A DNA stretch of 64,000 nt from Clostridium sp. (GCF_017888565.1 NZ_JAGHFX010000018.1:62001-126000); one strand, 5' to 3'; shown: positions 9,319-17,999, counted from the stretch's first letter. Numbers and translations: made by a program. The notes: generated from the letters alone by a model not told the origin.

Positions 9319-9369
9319 AAAATATTTAACTACACAAAACTTTTTTTCTCTAAGAAATAATAATTGAAT

Positions 9370-10017
9370 TTAAGCTTGTTCATAAGTTTCAACAACTAAA
9401 TTAAATTCTTCTTCATCAGTTATTTCACCAAACTCATCAGATGAGATTCCAGGATAATAATAAAGAATAAATTTATCGCTAGAATCACTAAGGTTTTCTA
9501 GTGCTATATACAATCTATCATACTCACAATTTTCTATAGTAGCAAGAACCTTATATCTACTAGCTTTACCAGTATTGTTATTAGTTAAATCTAAAATAAA
9601 GTCTTTATGAAAGCGAACATTTAATTTAGATTTATCGCAGGTCTTTATATATGAATTAGATCTACATCCACTACAACTTTGAAATTGACATTCTTTTATG
9701 CAATTTAAACATGCACATCTAGAACAATTTTCAAATTGATTAAATACAGCTAAGTTATTTTGTTTATAGTCAGTTAATTTTGCTTTACTATTATCTTTCT
9801 TGAAAAAACTGAATTTTTTATTTTTATTAGAGTATTCTGCATCATTTAACATATCCATATATTCTTTTAATATAGAAAGTTTAGAATAATACTTTCTCTT
9901 TTTTAAGATGCTTTCATCAAGAAAAGGACTAACTTCACTTATAGCATAAGTTATATCAGTATATGTTTTACCAACGGTAGCCTTTTCCTCATTTATAAAA
10001 TCAATAGTACTGGACAT
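9370..10017 (-). CDS. Cys-cluster protein with DUF1292-like C-terminus
   Basis: A 215-residue soluble protein, last gene of a minus-strand operon with pspA (8-bp gap). The N-terminal third is helical and Lys-rich. Residues of about 98-128 hold a dense cysteine cluster (CSRCACLNC, CQFQSCSGC and a later TC), likely a metal site. The C-terminal 70 residues (RYKVLATIENCEYDRLY..., ITDEEEFNLVVETYE) resemble the DUF1292 fold, in which a small acidic domain ends in a DEEEF-type helix. I do not recognise the combination as a named protein. Linkage to pspA suggests a role in envelope stress or quality control, which is inference only. Confidence 0.65.
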   Translation of the reverse strand: MSSTIDFINEEKATVGKTYTDITYAISEVSPFLDESILKKRKYYSKLSILKEYMDMLNDAEYSNKNKKFSFFKKDNSKAKLTDYKQNNLAVFNQFENCSRCACLNCIKECQFQSCSGCRSNSYIKTCDKSKLNVRFHKDFILDLTNNNTGKASRYKVLATIENCEYDRLYIALENLSDSSDKFILYYYPGISSDEFGEITDEEEFNLVVETYEQA

Positions 10018-10025
10018 TTAATCAC

Positions 10026-10679
10026 CTAATTTGCATTCTTGTATTTTTCAAGTTCTAAATCAAGATCAACAGTATCTAAAGCTTCAAATTCACTATCAAA
10101 TGTATCAACATCTCTAAGTTCACCTAAACCGTTTGCTAGTGATTCATGCTTTTGAATTTTTCTTTCAATACTATCTATTTCAATTGAATTTGATTTTGTT
10201 TGAACATTAGCAAGAACTTCATTAACCTTTTGAGTAGCCTTTGCATTACTATATCTTGCAGCAGCTTCATCTCTATAATTTCTTGTTTTTTCAATTTCTG
10301 ATTCTAAAGCAGCTAAATTCTTTTTTATAGCGTCTGCTTGTGCTCTTGCAGTTTCATAACTAGATTTTAAACTTGTATATTTCTTTTCAGATTCAAGCTT
10401 TTTAGATAAAGCTCTTTTAGCTAAATCTTCATTGTTTTTAGATAAAGCTAATTTAATCTTATCTTCAAAATCCTTAACTTCTAACTCAGCAGATGCCATT
10501 TTCTTTTTAATTTCATGTGCATTTCCTATAATTTGTGCAGAGTTTAATTTAGCTGTGTTAAGCTGCTTTTCCATATCTCTAATTTTTTGATCTAATAACT
10601 CTATTGGATTTTCCATTTCATCTAAAGTTGAATTTACCTTTGATTTTAACATATTTGACATTCTTGTAAAAATACCCAT
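10026..10679 (-). CDS. pspA: PspA/IM30 (Vipp1-like) membrane-remodelling protein
   Basis: A 217-residue protein that is helical almost throughout. It starts MGIFTRMSNMLKSKVNSTLDEMENP, the amphipathic first helix and the conserved D-x-x-EnP turn of PspA/IM30 proteins, and continues with long heptad-rich helices. The family assembles into ESCRT-III-like rods that coat and stabilise damaged inner membrane. It ends with a short divergent tail. It lies between a Ser-rich membrane protein gene and the Cys-cluster gene, all transcribed leftward with gaps under 20 bp. No PspF- or LiaFSR-type regulator is adjacent, so control must come from elsewhere. Confidence 0.88.
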   Translation of the reverse strand: MGIFTRMSNMLKSKVNSTLDEMENPIELLDQKIRDMEKQLNTAKLNSAQIIGNAHEIKKKMASAELEVKDFEDKIKLALSKNNEDLAKRALSKKLESEKKYTSLKSSYETARAQADAIKKNLAALESEIEKTRNYRDEAAARYSNAKATQKVNEVLANVQTKSNSIEIDSIERKIQKHESLANGLGELRDVDTFDSEFEALDTVDLDLELEKYKNAN

Positions 10680-10696
10680 AATTTGGCCTCCTGAAA

Positions 10697-11434
10697 TTAA
10701 TATTTTCTATTCTTTAAATAAATTCGTATTACAATAACTATAATTATGAAGATAATAGCAAGTGTGAATATAGAACCAAATGAGATTCCGCTTCCCCCTC
10801 TACTAAAACCAAAGTTTCTCATAGCAGAAAGGCCATAAGCTATTTCTCCAAAAGAAAATCCTTTATCATAACTAGTTGTTGTATTCCTATTATCTTTATC
10901 TTGGGTGCTTTTGTTTTCACTTGTCGAACTATTTGAATTTTTCTTTTCATCTTCTGTAGTTGTACTAAATGATCCAGATGAAAAGTTTTTAGAAGTTCCA
11001 GATTTACCCTTATCTACATTGCTAAAGGAACCACTTTTATATCCACTAGATGAAGTTGAGGTGGATTTTGAGTCGGAACTTGATGTACTTGATTTACTAT
11101 TACTGCTACTATTACTAGATTTAGAACTATTGGAGCTCTTTGAGCTATTACTAAATGAGCTGCTTTTAAAACCACTAGTTGATTTAGAAACATTTGATTT
11201 ACCACCACTGGATTTAAAGCTACTAGAACTAGATTTAGTACTTGATTTAAAGCTGGAACTAGATTTAAAGCTTCTAGAGCTTTTAGGTTTTGCAGAAACA
11301 GTTATTTCTCCATGAGTAATATTATCAAATACAGATATTGTATCAATAAGGAAACTAGAAGTAAGAAAAACAAAAGTTAAAAGTAGCGTGAAAATTAGTT
11401 TTTTATTATTCTTTTTTATAAATTTCACCTCCAA
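10697..11434 (-). CDS. Ser-rich membrane protein with N- and C-terminal hydrophobic segments
   Basis: About 245 residues. A hydrophobic segment near residues 12-35 is followed by about 110 residues made almost only of Ser, Lys and Phe with repeats such as SSSFKSS and SNSSKSS. A final membrane helix (FTLAIIFIIIVIVIRIYL) carries a basic tail. It looks like an extended extracytoplasmic Ser-rich stalk held by one or two anchors. There is no in-frame ATG: the frame begins at a TTG, followed by a GTG within GGAGGTG; an ATA lies 8 bases after GGAGG. The start is therefore uncertain (11434, 11428 or 11419). First gene of the pspA operon; a weak TATACT -10 lies at 11460-11455. Confidence 0.6.
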   Translation of the reverse strand: MEVKFIKKNNKKLIFTLLLTFVFLTSSFLIDTISVFDNITHGEITVSAKPKSSRSFKSSSSFKSSTKSSSSSFKSSGGKSNVSKSTSGFKSSSFSNSSKSSNSSKSSNSSSNSKSSTSSSDSKSTSTSSSGYKSGSFSNVDKGKSGTSKNFSSGSFSTTTEDEKKNSNSSTSENKSTQDKDNRNTTTSYDKGFSFGEIAYGLSAMRNFGFSRGGSGISFGSIFTLAIIFIIIVIVIRIYLKNRKY

Positions 11435-11909
11435 GAAAAAGATTGTATTTACATAGTATAGTAAAAATAATAATTTTTCAAAGCTGATTTAAAGGTAAAT
11501 AGTAGCAAAAATTAAGAGAAGTATTAAAAATCTAAATGCATCTCGCTATATCGTAATAATACTAACATTTAATATTAAACTATATCATTTTAAGAGTTAA
11601 TAATTAACCTTTTGAAAAATAAGCTAAGATTTTATTATAATATATTTAATTATAGCATATATAAATAACTTATATAAGTTTAAGAGTAATTACATATTTA
11701 TTTTATGAGGGCAAATATAGTAAATAATTTAGTGATATAAAAATTTTTATATGGCTATTTATATTTAAATATAATATTGTATAGTATATTAGTAGGTTAA
11801 ATAAATATATTTAAGATTATAAAGATATTAATAAACTTAAAGTCTTGTAATCAATATCATATTATTCTAAAATTAATTTATAATACAACATTTTTAAGGA
11901 GTGAAATAC
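11435..11909. other. AT-rich intergenic region between divergent units
   Basis: About 470 bp without a gene of either strand. It must hold the minus-strand promoter of the pspA operon (TATACT at 11460-11455) and the plus-strand promoter of the S1 gene (TATAAT near 11878). I see no structured leader, repeat or convincing small reading frame in between. Confidence 0.5.
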
Positions 11910-13052
11910 ATGACAAATCAAAATTTAGAAGAAACTATGGGAGATTTATTAAAAGACTTCGATGTTAAAAGAATAAGAACAGGTGACATATTAGATGGAG
12001 AAATAATTGATGTAAATGATAAAGAAGTTATGGTAAATATCAATTATGCATTCGATGGAATGATTTCAAAAGAAGATTTAACTAGTACAGATAAAGATCC
12101 TAGGGAAGTTGTAAGTAAAGGAGATAAAATAAAAGTATATGTTTTATCACCTAACGATGGAGAAGGATATGTTAAGCTTTCAAGAACAAAGGCTTTAGAA
12201 ATAACTGAAAAAGAAGAAATTGAAAAAGCTTTTAAAAATGAAGAAAATATAACTGTATATGTTAAAGAAGAAGTTAAGGGCGGCTTGGTTGCTTATTATG
12301 GTAATATAAGAGTATTTATACCAGCATCACTAGCTTCAAGAGAAAGAATAGAATTAAGTACATTAGTAGGAAAAGAATTAGAAGTTAGAATTATAGAGTT
12401 AGATTTTAGATCAAGAAAGATAGTTGCATCAAGAAGAATATTAGAAGATGTTATATATGAAAATAAGAGAAAAGAGTTATGGAAATTAGTTAAGTCAGGA
12501 GAAAAAAGAACTGGTGTAGTTAAAAAGCTAATTAAAGCTGGAGCAATAGTTGATATTGGAGGAATAACTGGTTTAATTCACTTAAATGATTTATCTTGGG
12601 GAAGAGTACACAGAGCAGAAGATGTAGTAAATGTAGGAGATAAAGTTGAAGTATTTATTGGGGAAGTAGATACTAAAAATGAAAGAGTATCATTAATATT
12701 AAAAGATATAGATAAAGATCCATGGGAAACAAATGTATCAAACTTAAAAATTGGAGATCTTTTAGAAGGTAAGGTAGTTAAATTCCTTAACTTTGGAGCA
12801 TTTGTGGAACTATTCCCTGGAGTAGAAGGTCTAGTTCATATAAATGAAATAACAGATGAAAATATAGCTAAGCCATCAGATGTATTAACATTAGGACAAA
12901 ATGTAAAAGTTAAAGTTTTAGATGTTGATAAATTAAATAAGAGAATATCATTAACTATAAAAGATGCTGAGGAAAAATCTAAGGAATATTTACAATATAA
13001 TGATAATGATGAAGGTGTATCATTGGGAGAGTTATTTAAAGGATTATTTTAA
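11910..13052 (+). CDS. S1 RNA-binding domain protein (ribosomal protein S1 homologue)
   Basis: A 380-residue protein made of four consecutive S1 domains at about residues 15-88, 100-165, 190-258 and 275-345. Typical strands are GDILDGEIIDVNDKEVMV and EGKVVKFLNFGAFVELFPG with GLVHINEI. Four domains is the usual size in low-GC Gram-positives, shorter than the six of E. coli RpsA. Such proteins bind mRNA and may help translation of weakly structured messages. The first acidic residues are probably disordered. The ATG at 11910 is chosen because AAGGAG lies eight bases upstream; a GTG at 11901 overlaps that site. The gene is not fused to or followed by ispH, and two terminators follow. Confidence 0.85.
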   Translation: MTNQNLEETMGDLLKDFDVKRIRTGDILDGEIIDVNDKEVMVNINYAFDGMISKEDLTSTDKDPREVVSKGDKIKVYVLSPNDGEGYVKLSRTKALEITEKEEIEKAFKNEENITVYVKEEVKGGLVAYYGNIRVFIPASLASRERIELSTLVGKELEVRIIELDFRSRKIVASRRILEDVIYENKRKELWKLVKSGEKRTGVVKKLIKAGAIVDIGGITGLIHLNDLSWGRVHRAEDVVNVGDKVEVFIGEVDTKNERVSLILKDIDKDPWETNVSNLKIGDLLEGKVVKFLNFGAFVELFPGVEGLVHINEITDENIAKPSDVLTLGQNVKVKVLDVDKLNKRISLTIKDAEEKSKEYLQYNDNDEGVSLGELFKGLF

Positions 13053-13081
13053 TATTTAAAAATAAATATAAATTTATTGAG

Positions 13082-13110
13082 AGGAACTTATTTATTATTA
13101 AGTTCCTTTA
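13082..13110 (+). terminator. Hairpin terminator after the S1 gene
   Basis: AGGAACTTA pairs with TAAGTTCCT, followed by a short T-rich tail. Confidence 0.65.
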
Positions 13111-13174
13111 GTTATATAATAAAAGTTAATAATAGTAAATATTATGATTTTGAATATAGGTTTTTAAGTGAGCT

Positions 13175-13205
13175 GAAACTTAGTTTTAACTGAGTTTCTT
13201 TTTTT
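13175..13205 (+). terminator. Second hairpin terminator
   Basis: GAAACT pairs with AGTTTC around an inner AGT/ACT pairing, followed by eight T residues. It backs up the weaker hairpin about 90 bp upstream. Confidence 0.75.
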
Positions 13206-13294
13206 ATTCACAAATTAAGAGGATAAAATATAGATGTTAAAAAGTAAATATAAGTTTTAACTCTTATGTTCACAAGTTATTTAAAAAATTGAAA

Positions 13295-13945
13295 TTAACA
13301 AATATCAGGAATAATCTTAGAAAGTTTATATGCAAGTAACTGATGGCTTTCCTTACTGAAATGTATATAATCATAGGGATACATAGTCATACCTTTGATA
13401 GAAGATGAATCTAAAAAATGGCACTTATTTCTCTCTGCAACTTCTTTGTACAGAGAAGCAAGTGCTTTGGATTTTTCTGCACATCCTTTTCCCATTTCAC
13501 CTGAAACAGAAGTGTTTTCATAACCAATTTCAATTGGAAGTGGTGCAATTAATAGGATATTAGGATTGCTTTTCCATACCCCAGTAGTTGAGATTGCCTT
13601 TTGAGTAAGGCGCTCTAAGCCTCTTGAAATGTTTTGAGACGTAGCAGAGAATCGTTCCTTAGTATCATTTGTTCCAAGCATAATTATTAATAAATCAATA
13701 GGCTCATGTGTCAATAAGCTTGGAGAAATATATGAAATTCCATCTAGACCTTCAAAAAGTGGATCGCTAAAGACAGTTGTTCTTCCACTAAGTCCTTCTT
13801 CTTTTACAGAATAATTATCTCCAAGATATTTAGATAAAAGACATGTCCATCGTTCGTCTTCTGTAAAACGACCGTTATTTGAAGAGTTATATCCATGAGT
13901 ATTAGAATCACCAAAGCATAAAATAGTTTTTTTCATAGTTACCAT
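13295..13945 (-). CDS. SGNH/GDSL esterase, divergent from the sialic acid operon
   Basis: A 216-residue cytoplasmic SGNH hydrolase. The catalytic Ser is in CFGDSNTHG (Ser14), the oxyanion Asn in MLGTND, and the catalytic Asp/His pair in DYIHFS near the C-terminus. These enzymes cleave acyl esters. Divergent placement next to a sialic acid uptake and breakdown operon suggests a sialate O-acetylesterase that removes O-acetyl groups before NanA can act, but this is inference. The ATG at 13945 has AAAGGAGGAT at ideal distance; the open frame runs 69 bp further without such a site. The lack of a signal peptide means it would act on imported sugar. Confidence 0.75.
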   Translation of the reverse strand: MVTMKKTILCFGDSNTHGYNSSNNGRFTEDERWTCLLSKYLGDNYSVKEEGLSGRTTVFSDPLFEGLDGISYISPSLLTHEPIDLLIIMLGTNDTKERFSATSQNISRGLERLTQKAISTTGVWKSNPNILLIAPLPIEIGYENTSVSGEMGKGCAEKSKALASLYKEVAERNKCHFLDSSSIKGMTMYPYDYIHFSKESHQLLAYKLSKIIPDIC

Positions 13946-14051
13946 ATTTTTATCCTCCTTTAGATATATATATAAATAATAATATGATAATAGCATATAT
14001 TTTGGAAAAAACAAACAAATAATAAAAAAAATTTTTTTTTATGGAAAAATG

Positions 14052-14080
14052 TTGAAAAAAATTTTCAAACATGATATATT
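14052..14080 (+). promoter_or_regulatory. Promoter of the sialic acid operon
   Basis: TTGAAA (14052-14057) and TATATT (14075-14080) are separated by 17 bp. A second pair, TTTACA (14095-14100) and TATAAT (14116-14121), has a short 15-bp spacer. The leader to the first gene would be about 160-190 nt. The -35 lies inside an imperfect AT-rich dyad (14050-14071). Confidence 0.5.
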
Positions 14081-14086
14081 CTCTTT

Positions 14087-14100
14087 AGAAAATGTTTACA
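14087..14100 (-). promoter_or_regulatory. Candidate catabolite-response element (cre)
   Basis: Read on the minus strand it is TGTAAACATTTTCT, which matches the CcpA site consensus TGWAANCGNTNWCA at all but two positions (the central G and the last base). It begins about where transcription from the upstream promoter should start, a repressing position. Confidence 0.4.
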
Positions 14101-14281
14101 AATAATTTTCGCTTGTATAATTTAAAAATACAATTTTATATTTAACTAATTGATATGAAAAATTAGTAGAAGTTATTAAAAGTAATATTGTGACTTTAAT
14201 ATGGTTTAAAAGGGAATGTGAGATTAAGGGTATGATAATCTATTAAAATTTAAATAAATTTTATTATGGGAGGGTATATTA

Positions 14282-15586
14282 ATGAAAAAGAAATTATTAG
14301 CTACTCTACTTGCTGGAGTGATGTCTGTTTCACTTATAGCGTGTGGAGAAAAATCCAGTGATGGCTCAAACAGTAATGACAGTGGAAAAACTCAAATAAC
14401 ATGGTGGGCGTTTCCAACATTTACTCAAGAAAATGCAAGTGATGCAGTAGGAACATGGGAACAAAAAATAATCGATGCATTTGAGTCAGAAAATCCAGAC
14501 ATAACTGTAAAATTAGAAACAATAGACTTTACTTCAGGGCCTGAAAAAATTACAACAGCAATTGAAGCGGGTACAATAGCAGATGTTTTATTTGACGCAC
14601 CAGGACGTATAATTACTTATGGAAAAGCTGGTAAATTAGTAGAATTAAATGATATGTTTACAGATGAATTTGTAAATGATGTAAACAATGATGCATTATT
14701 ACAAGCTTGTAAAGCAGGAGATACTGCTTATATGTATCCAATAAGTTCTGGTCCCTTCTACATGGCATTTAACAAAGAAATGTTAAAAGAAGCAGGAGTT
14801 CTTGATTTAGTAAAAGAAGGATGGACAACTGATGACTTTGTAAAGGTTTTGGAAGCCTTAAAAGCTAAGGGATATAATCCAGGATCATTATTCAGTAATG
14901 GACAAGGTGGAGACCAAGGTACACGTGCTTTCTTCACAAACTTATATAGCACTAGCATAACAAATGATTCACTTACGGAGTATACTACAAATGATGCTAA
15001 TTCAGTTAAATCAATGGAATTAATTAAGAGGTTAATAGAAAACGGTTCATTAATGAATGGCTCTCAATATGATGGTTCTGCTGATATTCAAAACTTTGCA
15101 AATGGACAAACTGCATTTACGCTTTTATGGTCATCAGCTCAACCAGGCACACAAGCTAAATTATTAGAAGCAAGTAAAGTTGATTACTTAGAAGTAACAT
15201 TTCCATCAGAAGATGGAAAACCAGAATTAGAATACTTAGTAAATGGATTCAGTGTATTTAATAATGGTGATGAAGCTAAAATAGCTGCCTCTAAAAAATT
15301 CATCCAATTTATTTGTGATAACAAAGAATGGGGTCCAAAGAACGTTGAAAGAACAGGTGCATTCCCAGTTCGTAAATCTTTTGGTGAAATATATAGTGAT
15401 GAAAGAATGAAAGAAATTGGTTCGTGGACAGAATATTATTCTACTTACTACAATACAATTGATGGATTTGCTAAAATGAGAACTCTATGGTTCCCAATGC
15501 TTCAGGCAGTATCAAATGGAGAAGCAGAACCAAAAGCAGCTTTAGATGATTTTACTAATAAAGCAAATGAAACAATAAAAAAATAA
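14282..15586 (+). CDS. Sugar ABC transporter substrate-binding lipoprotein (probable sialic acid binder)
   Basis: A 434-residue family 1 (MalE-like) solute-binding lipoprotein with lipobox SLIAC (Cys21). The mature start [10 protein letters not shown] and the later [17 protein letters not shown] and FPVRKSF are typical of carbohydrate binders. It is the first gene of an operon encoding two permeases and NanE/NanA/NanK, so N-acetylneuraminate or a related sialic acid is the likely ligand. GGGAGG precedes the ATG at good distance. A very stable hairpin follows it and separates it from the permease genes, which would leave this gene more highly expressed than the rest. Ligand identity rests on context only. 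Confidence 0.85.
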   Translation: MKKKLLATLLAGVMSVSLIACGEKSSDGSNSNDSGKTQITWWAFPTFTQENASDAVGTWEQKIIDAFESENPDITVKLETIDFTSGPEKITTAIEAGTIADVLFDAPGRIITYGKAGKLVELNDMFTDEFVNDVNNDALLQACKAGDTAYMYPISSGPFYMAFNKEMLKEAGVLDLVKEGWTTDDFVKVLEALKAKGYNPGSLFSNGQGGDQGTRAFFTNLYSTSITNDSLTEYTTNDANSVKSMELIKRLIENGSLMNGSQYDGSADIQNFANGQTAFTLLWSSAQPGTQAKLLEASKVDYLEVTFPSEDGKPELEYLVNGFSVFNNGDEAKIAASKKFIQFICDNKEWGPKNVERTGAFPVRKSFGEIYSDERMKEIGSWTEYYSTYYNTIDGFAKMRTLWFPMLQAVSNGEAEPKAALDDFTNKANETIKK

Positions 15587-15597
15587 GTGTATTAAAA

Positions 15598-15640
15598 TAA
15601 TATCTTCTTGTACATTATTTTAATGTGCAAGAAGATATTT
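15598..15640 (+). terminator. Intercistronic hairpin between binding protein and permease
   Basis: A 17-bp stem (15601-15617 with 15621-15637, one G-U pair) with a TTT loop and a short T tail. It could be a leaky terminator or an mRNA-end protector that raises the binding-protein to permease ratio. Confidence 0.7.
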
Positions 15641-15680
15641 TAAAAATATTACTTTTTAGATAAGTGATTGGAGGGAAAAT

Positions 15681-16571
15681 ATGAAAGTTTCAAGCAAATT
15701 AAAGATGAGAGAGACTATTGTGTCATACTTTTTTCTTGCTCCTGTATTAATATTCTTTGTAATATTTGTTTTGACTCCTATGATTATGGGATTTGTTACA
15801 AGTTTCTTTAATTATACAATGACTGATTTTATATTTGTTGGAATAGATAATTACATAAATATGTTTAATGATAAAGTATTTATTAAATCATTAATAAATA
15901 CTCTAATAATTGTAATAGGATCCGTTCCGATTGTAGTAATCTTCTCTTTATTTGTAGCTTCACAAACATATGAAAAAAGTGCATTTACTCGTTCTTTTTT
16001 TCGTTGTGTATTTTTCTTACCTGTTGTTACAGGGAGTGTGGCTGTTACGGTTGTATGGAAATGGATCTATGATCCTTTATCAGGTATATTAAATTATATT
16101 TTAAAAACAGGAAATATTATTGACCAGAATATTAGCTGGTTGGGCGATAAAAGATATGCATTAATTGCAATTATAGTTATATTACTTACTACATCAGTTG
16201 GACAGCCAATTATACTTTATATAGCATCATTAGGAAATATAGATAAGTCGTTAGTAGAGGCAGCTCGTGTAGATGGAGCCAATGAGTTCCAAGTATTCTG
16301 GAAAATAAAATGGCCAAGCCTATTACCTACAACACTTTATATAGTAGTTATAACAACAATTAACTCATTCCAATGCTTTGCTTTAATTCAGTTATTAACA
16401 TCGGGTGGGCCAAACTATTCTACTAGTACAATTATGTACTATCTATATGAGAAAGCATTTAAACTTTCCGAGTATGGATACGCTAATACAATGGGAGTAT
16501 TCTTAGCTGTATTAATTGGTCTTATAAGCTTTGCACAATTCAAAATTCTAGGTAATGATGTAGAATATTAG
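15681..16571 (+). CDS. Sugar ABC transporter permease (MalF/UgpA-like)
   Basis: A 296-residue inner-membrane permease with six predicted helices. The EAA loop that docks the ATPase is visible as EAARVDGANEFQVFWKIKWPSL near residue 200. It pairs with the next gene (15-bp gap) to form the translocation channel for the sugar delivered by the upstream lipoprotein. Start at ATG 15681, preceded by GGAGGG. No ATPase gene is in the operon, so the complex must borrow a shared MsmK/MsiK-type ATPase encoded elsewhere. Substrate (sialic acid) is inferred from the operon. Confidence 0.88.
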   Translation: MKVSSKLKMRETIVSYFFLAPVLIFFVIFVLTPMIMGFVTSFFNYTMTDFIFVGIDNYINMFNDKVFIKSLINTLIIVIGSVPIVVIFSLFVASQTYEKSAFTRSFFRCVFFLPVVTGSVAVTVVWKWIYDPLSGILNYILKTGNIIDQNISWLGDKRYALIAIIVILLTTSVGQPIILYIASLGNIDKSLVEAARVDGANEFQVFWKIKWPSLLPTTLYIVVITTINSFQCFALIQLLTSGGPNYSTSTIMYYLYEKAFKLSEYGYANTMGVFLAVLIGLISFAQFKILGNDVEY

Positions 16572-16586
16572 GAGGGAGAGAGCATA

Positions 16587-17414
16587 ATGAAGAAAAAAAT
16601 CACACCTTTTGGGGTAATAACAATAATACTTTTGAGTATCTTAACTATTATTTTTGTATTTCCTTTCTATTGGATTATGACCGGTGCGTTTAAGGCTCAG
16701 CCTGATACGATTAAAATTCCACCACAATGGTGGCCAACAGCTCCAACATTGGAGAACTTTAAACAATTACTTATTCAAAATCCAGCAGGAAAATGGTTGT
16801 TTAACAGTATTTTCATTTCATTAGTTACAATGATTTTAGTGTGCATAACATCTTCACTTGCGGGATATGTTTTGGCTAAGAAGAGATTTTATGGTCAAAA
16901 ACTTTTGTTTTCTGCTTTTATTGCAGCAATGGCATTACCAAAGCAAGTTGTATTAGTTCCTTTGGTGAGAATTGTAAATTTTTTAGGGATGCATGATACA
17001 TTAGCAGCTGTAATTCTTCCATTGATTGGATGGCCTTTTGGAGTATTTTTAATGAAACAATTTAGTGAAAATATTCCTGGTGAATTATTAGAGTCAGCAA
17101 AGATTGATGGTTGTGGTGAATTTAGGACATTTATAAATATTGCATTTCCAATTATAAAACCTGGATTTGCAGCATTAGCAATATTTACATTTATTAATAC
17201 ATGGAATGATTACTTTATGCAATTAGTAATGCTTTCATCAAGAAATAAACTTACAGTTTCACTTGGTGTAGCAACTATGCAAGCTGAAATGGCAACAAAC
17301 TATGGATTGATAATGGCAGGTGCAGCCTTATCAGCAATTCCAATAGTTGCTGTATTTCTAATGTTCCAAAAATCATTTACACAAGGTATTACAATGGGCG
17401 CTATAAAAGGTTAA
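16587..17414 (+). CDS. Sugar ABC transporter permease (MalG/UgpE-like)
   Basis: A 275-residue partner permease. It begins with a cytoplasmic Lys-rich tip and a first helix ending PFYWIMTGAFK, a hallmark of MalG-type subunits. The EAA loop is ESAKIDGCGEFRTFINIAFPIIKP near residue 172. The C-terminus FTQGITMGAIKG is the canonical tail of this subfamily. Start at ATG 16587 behind AGGAGGGAGAG. Together with the upstream MalF-like protein it should make the pore of the sialic acid importer. Confidence 0.88.
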   Translation: MKKKITPFGVITIILLSILTIIFVFPFYWIMTGAFKAQPDTIKIPPQWWPTAPTLENFKQLLIQNPAGKWLFNSIFISLVTMILVCITSSLAGYVLAKKRFYGQKLLFSAFIAAMALPKQVVLVPLVRIVNFLGMHDTLAAVILPLIGWPFGVFLMKQFSENIPGELLESAKIDGCGEFRTFINIAFPIIKPGFAALAIFTFINTWNDYFMQLVMLSSRNKLTVSLGVATMQAEMATNYGLIMAGAALSAIPIVAVFLMFQKSFTQGITMGAIKG

Positions 17415-17421
17415 TTTATAT

Positions 17422-17484
17422 AAATGGAACTATCGAAACACAATGACCTTTAATTAGCAGGTATGTGAAAGGTAGTTCCATTTT
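17422..17484 (+). terminator. Long hairpin after the permease genes
   Basis: AAATGGAACTA (17422-17432) pairs perfectly with TAGTTCCATTT (17473-17483) around a 40-nt loop, followed by a few T residues. It may partly terminate or process the operon transcript between the transport and the catabolic genes. Confidence 0.45.
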
Positions 17485-17518
17485 AAATTTTTATCTGATA
17501 GTAAAAGGAGATATTCAG

Positions 17519-17971
17519 ATGATATATGATGGTATAAAAAATATTGGTAAGTATAGAGGACAATTTATATGGTTAGATAAAGCAATTAGTTTTTTAGAAA
17601 CAACAGATTTGAAATAGTTTCCAATTTGATGTACAGGAATAGCAGAAGATAAAGTGTTTTTGAATGTAATGGAAGCTGAAGCTAGAGAAGAAGATGAAAC
17701 AAAATTTGAAATACATAAAAAATATATGGATATTCAAATTGACATAGAAGGAACAGAAAATATTAAAATTGGCTTAAAAATAGAAAATGTCATTGAGGCA
17801 TATAGAGAAGAAATAGATTTAGAATTAGTTAATTGCATTGAATCTACAATGTGTAGTTTAGGAAAAGAAAGATTTATTATTTGCATGCCAGATGAACCTC
17901 ATAAGCCAGGAATTGCTACAGGAGAGAATATTTATCTTAAAAAATGTGTAGTAAAAGTAGCTGTGAATTAG
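17519..17971 (+). pseudogene. YhcH/YjgK/YiaL family (NanQ-like) gene with two in-frame stops
   Basis: The frame from ATG 17519 (AAGGAG eight bases upstream) would give about 150 residues, the full length of this family, but codon 33 is TAG (17615-17617) and codon 37 is TGA (17627-17629). Reading through them gives a continuous match: YDGIKNIGKYRGQF before and AEDKVFLNVMEAEAR, IHKKYMDIQIDIEG and MPDEPHKPG after, with the His and Asp residues of the metal site kept. No frameshift is needed. NanQ-type proteins speed anomer or ring-form conversion of sialic acids, which fits the operon. The product is probably lost unless translation restarts downstream. The two stops lie 12 bases apart. Confidence 0.8.
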
Positions 17972-17999
17972 TAGTTAAAATAATTGATAGGAGAAGAAT

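Noticed and set aside
10905..11315. A plus-strand open frame opposite the Ser-rich gene, full of Leu and Glu
   Set aside because: It is the antisense shadow of the Ser/Lys repeats, with no ribosome binding site and unnatural composition.
11435..11909. Possible small RNA or riboswitch in the 470-bp gap before the S1 gene
   Set aside because: Only short AT-rich pairings can be drawn; nothing stands out over the base composition.
17654..17971. An intact 105-residue gene starting at a TTG inside the YhcH homologue
   Set aside because: It has no ribosome binding site and would lack the first third of the fold; the upstream frame with two stops matches the family from its start.
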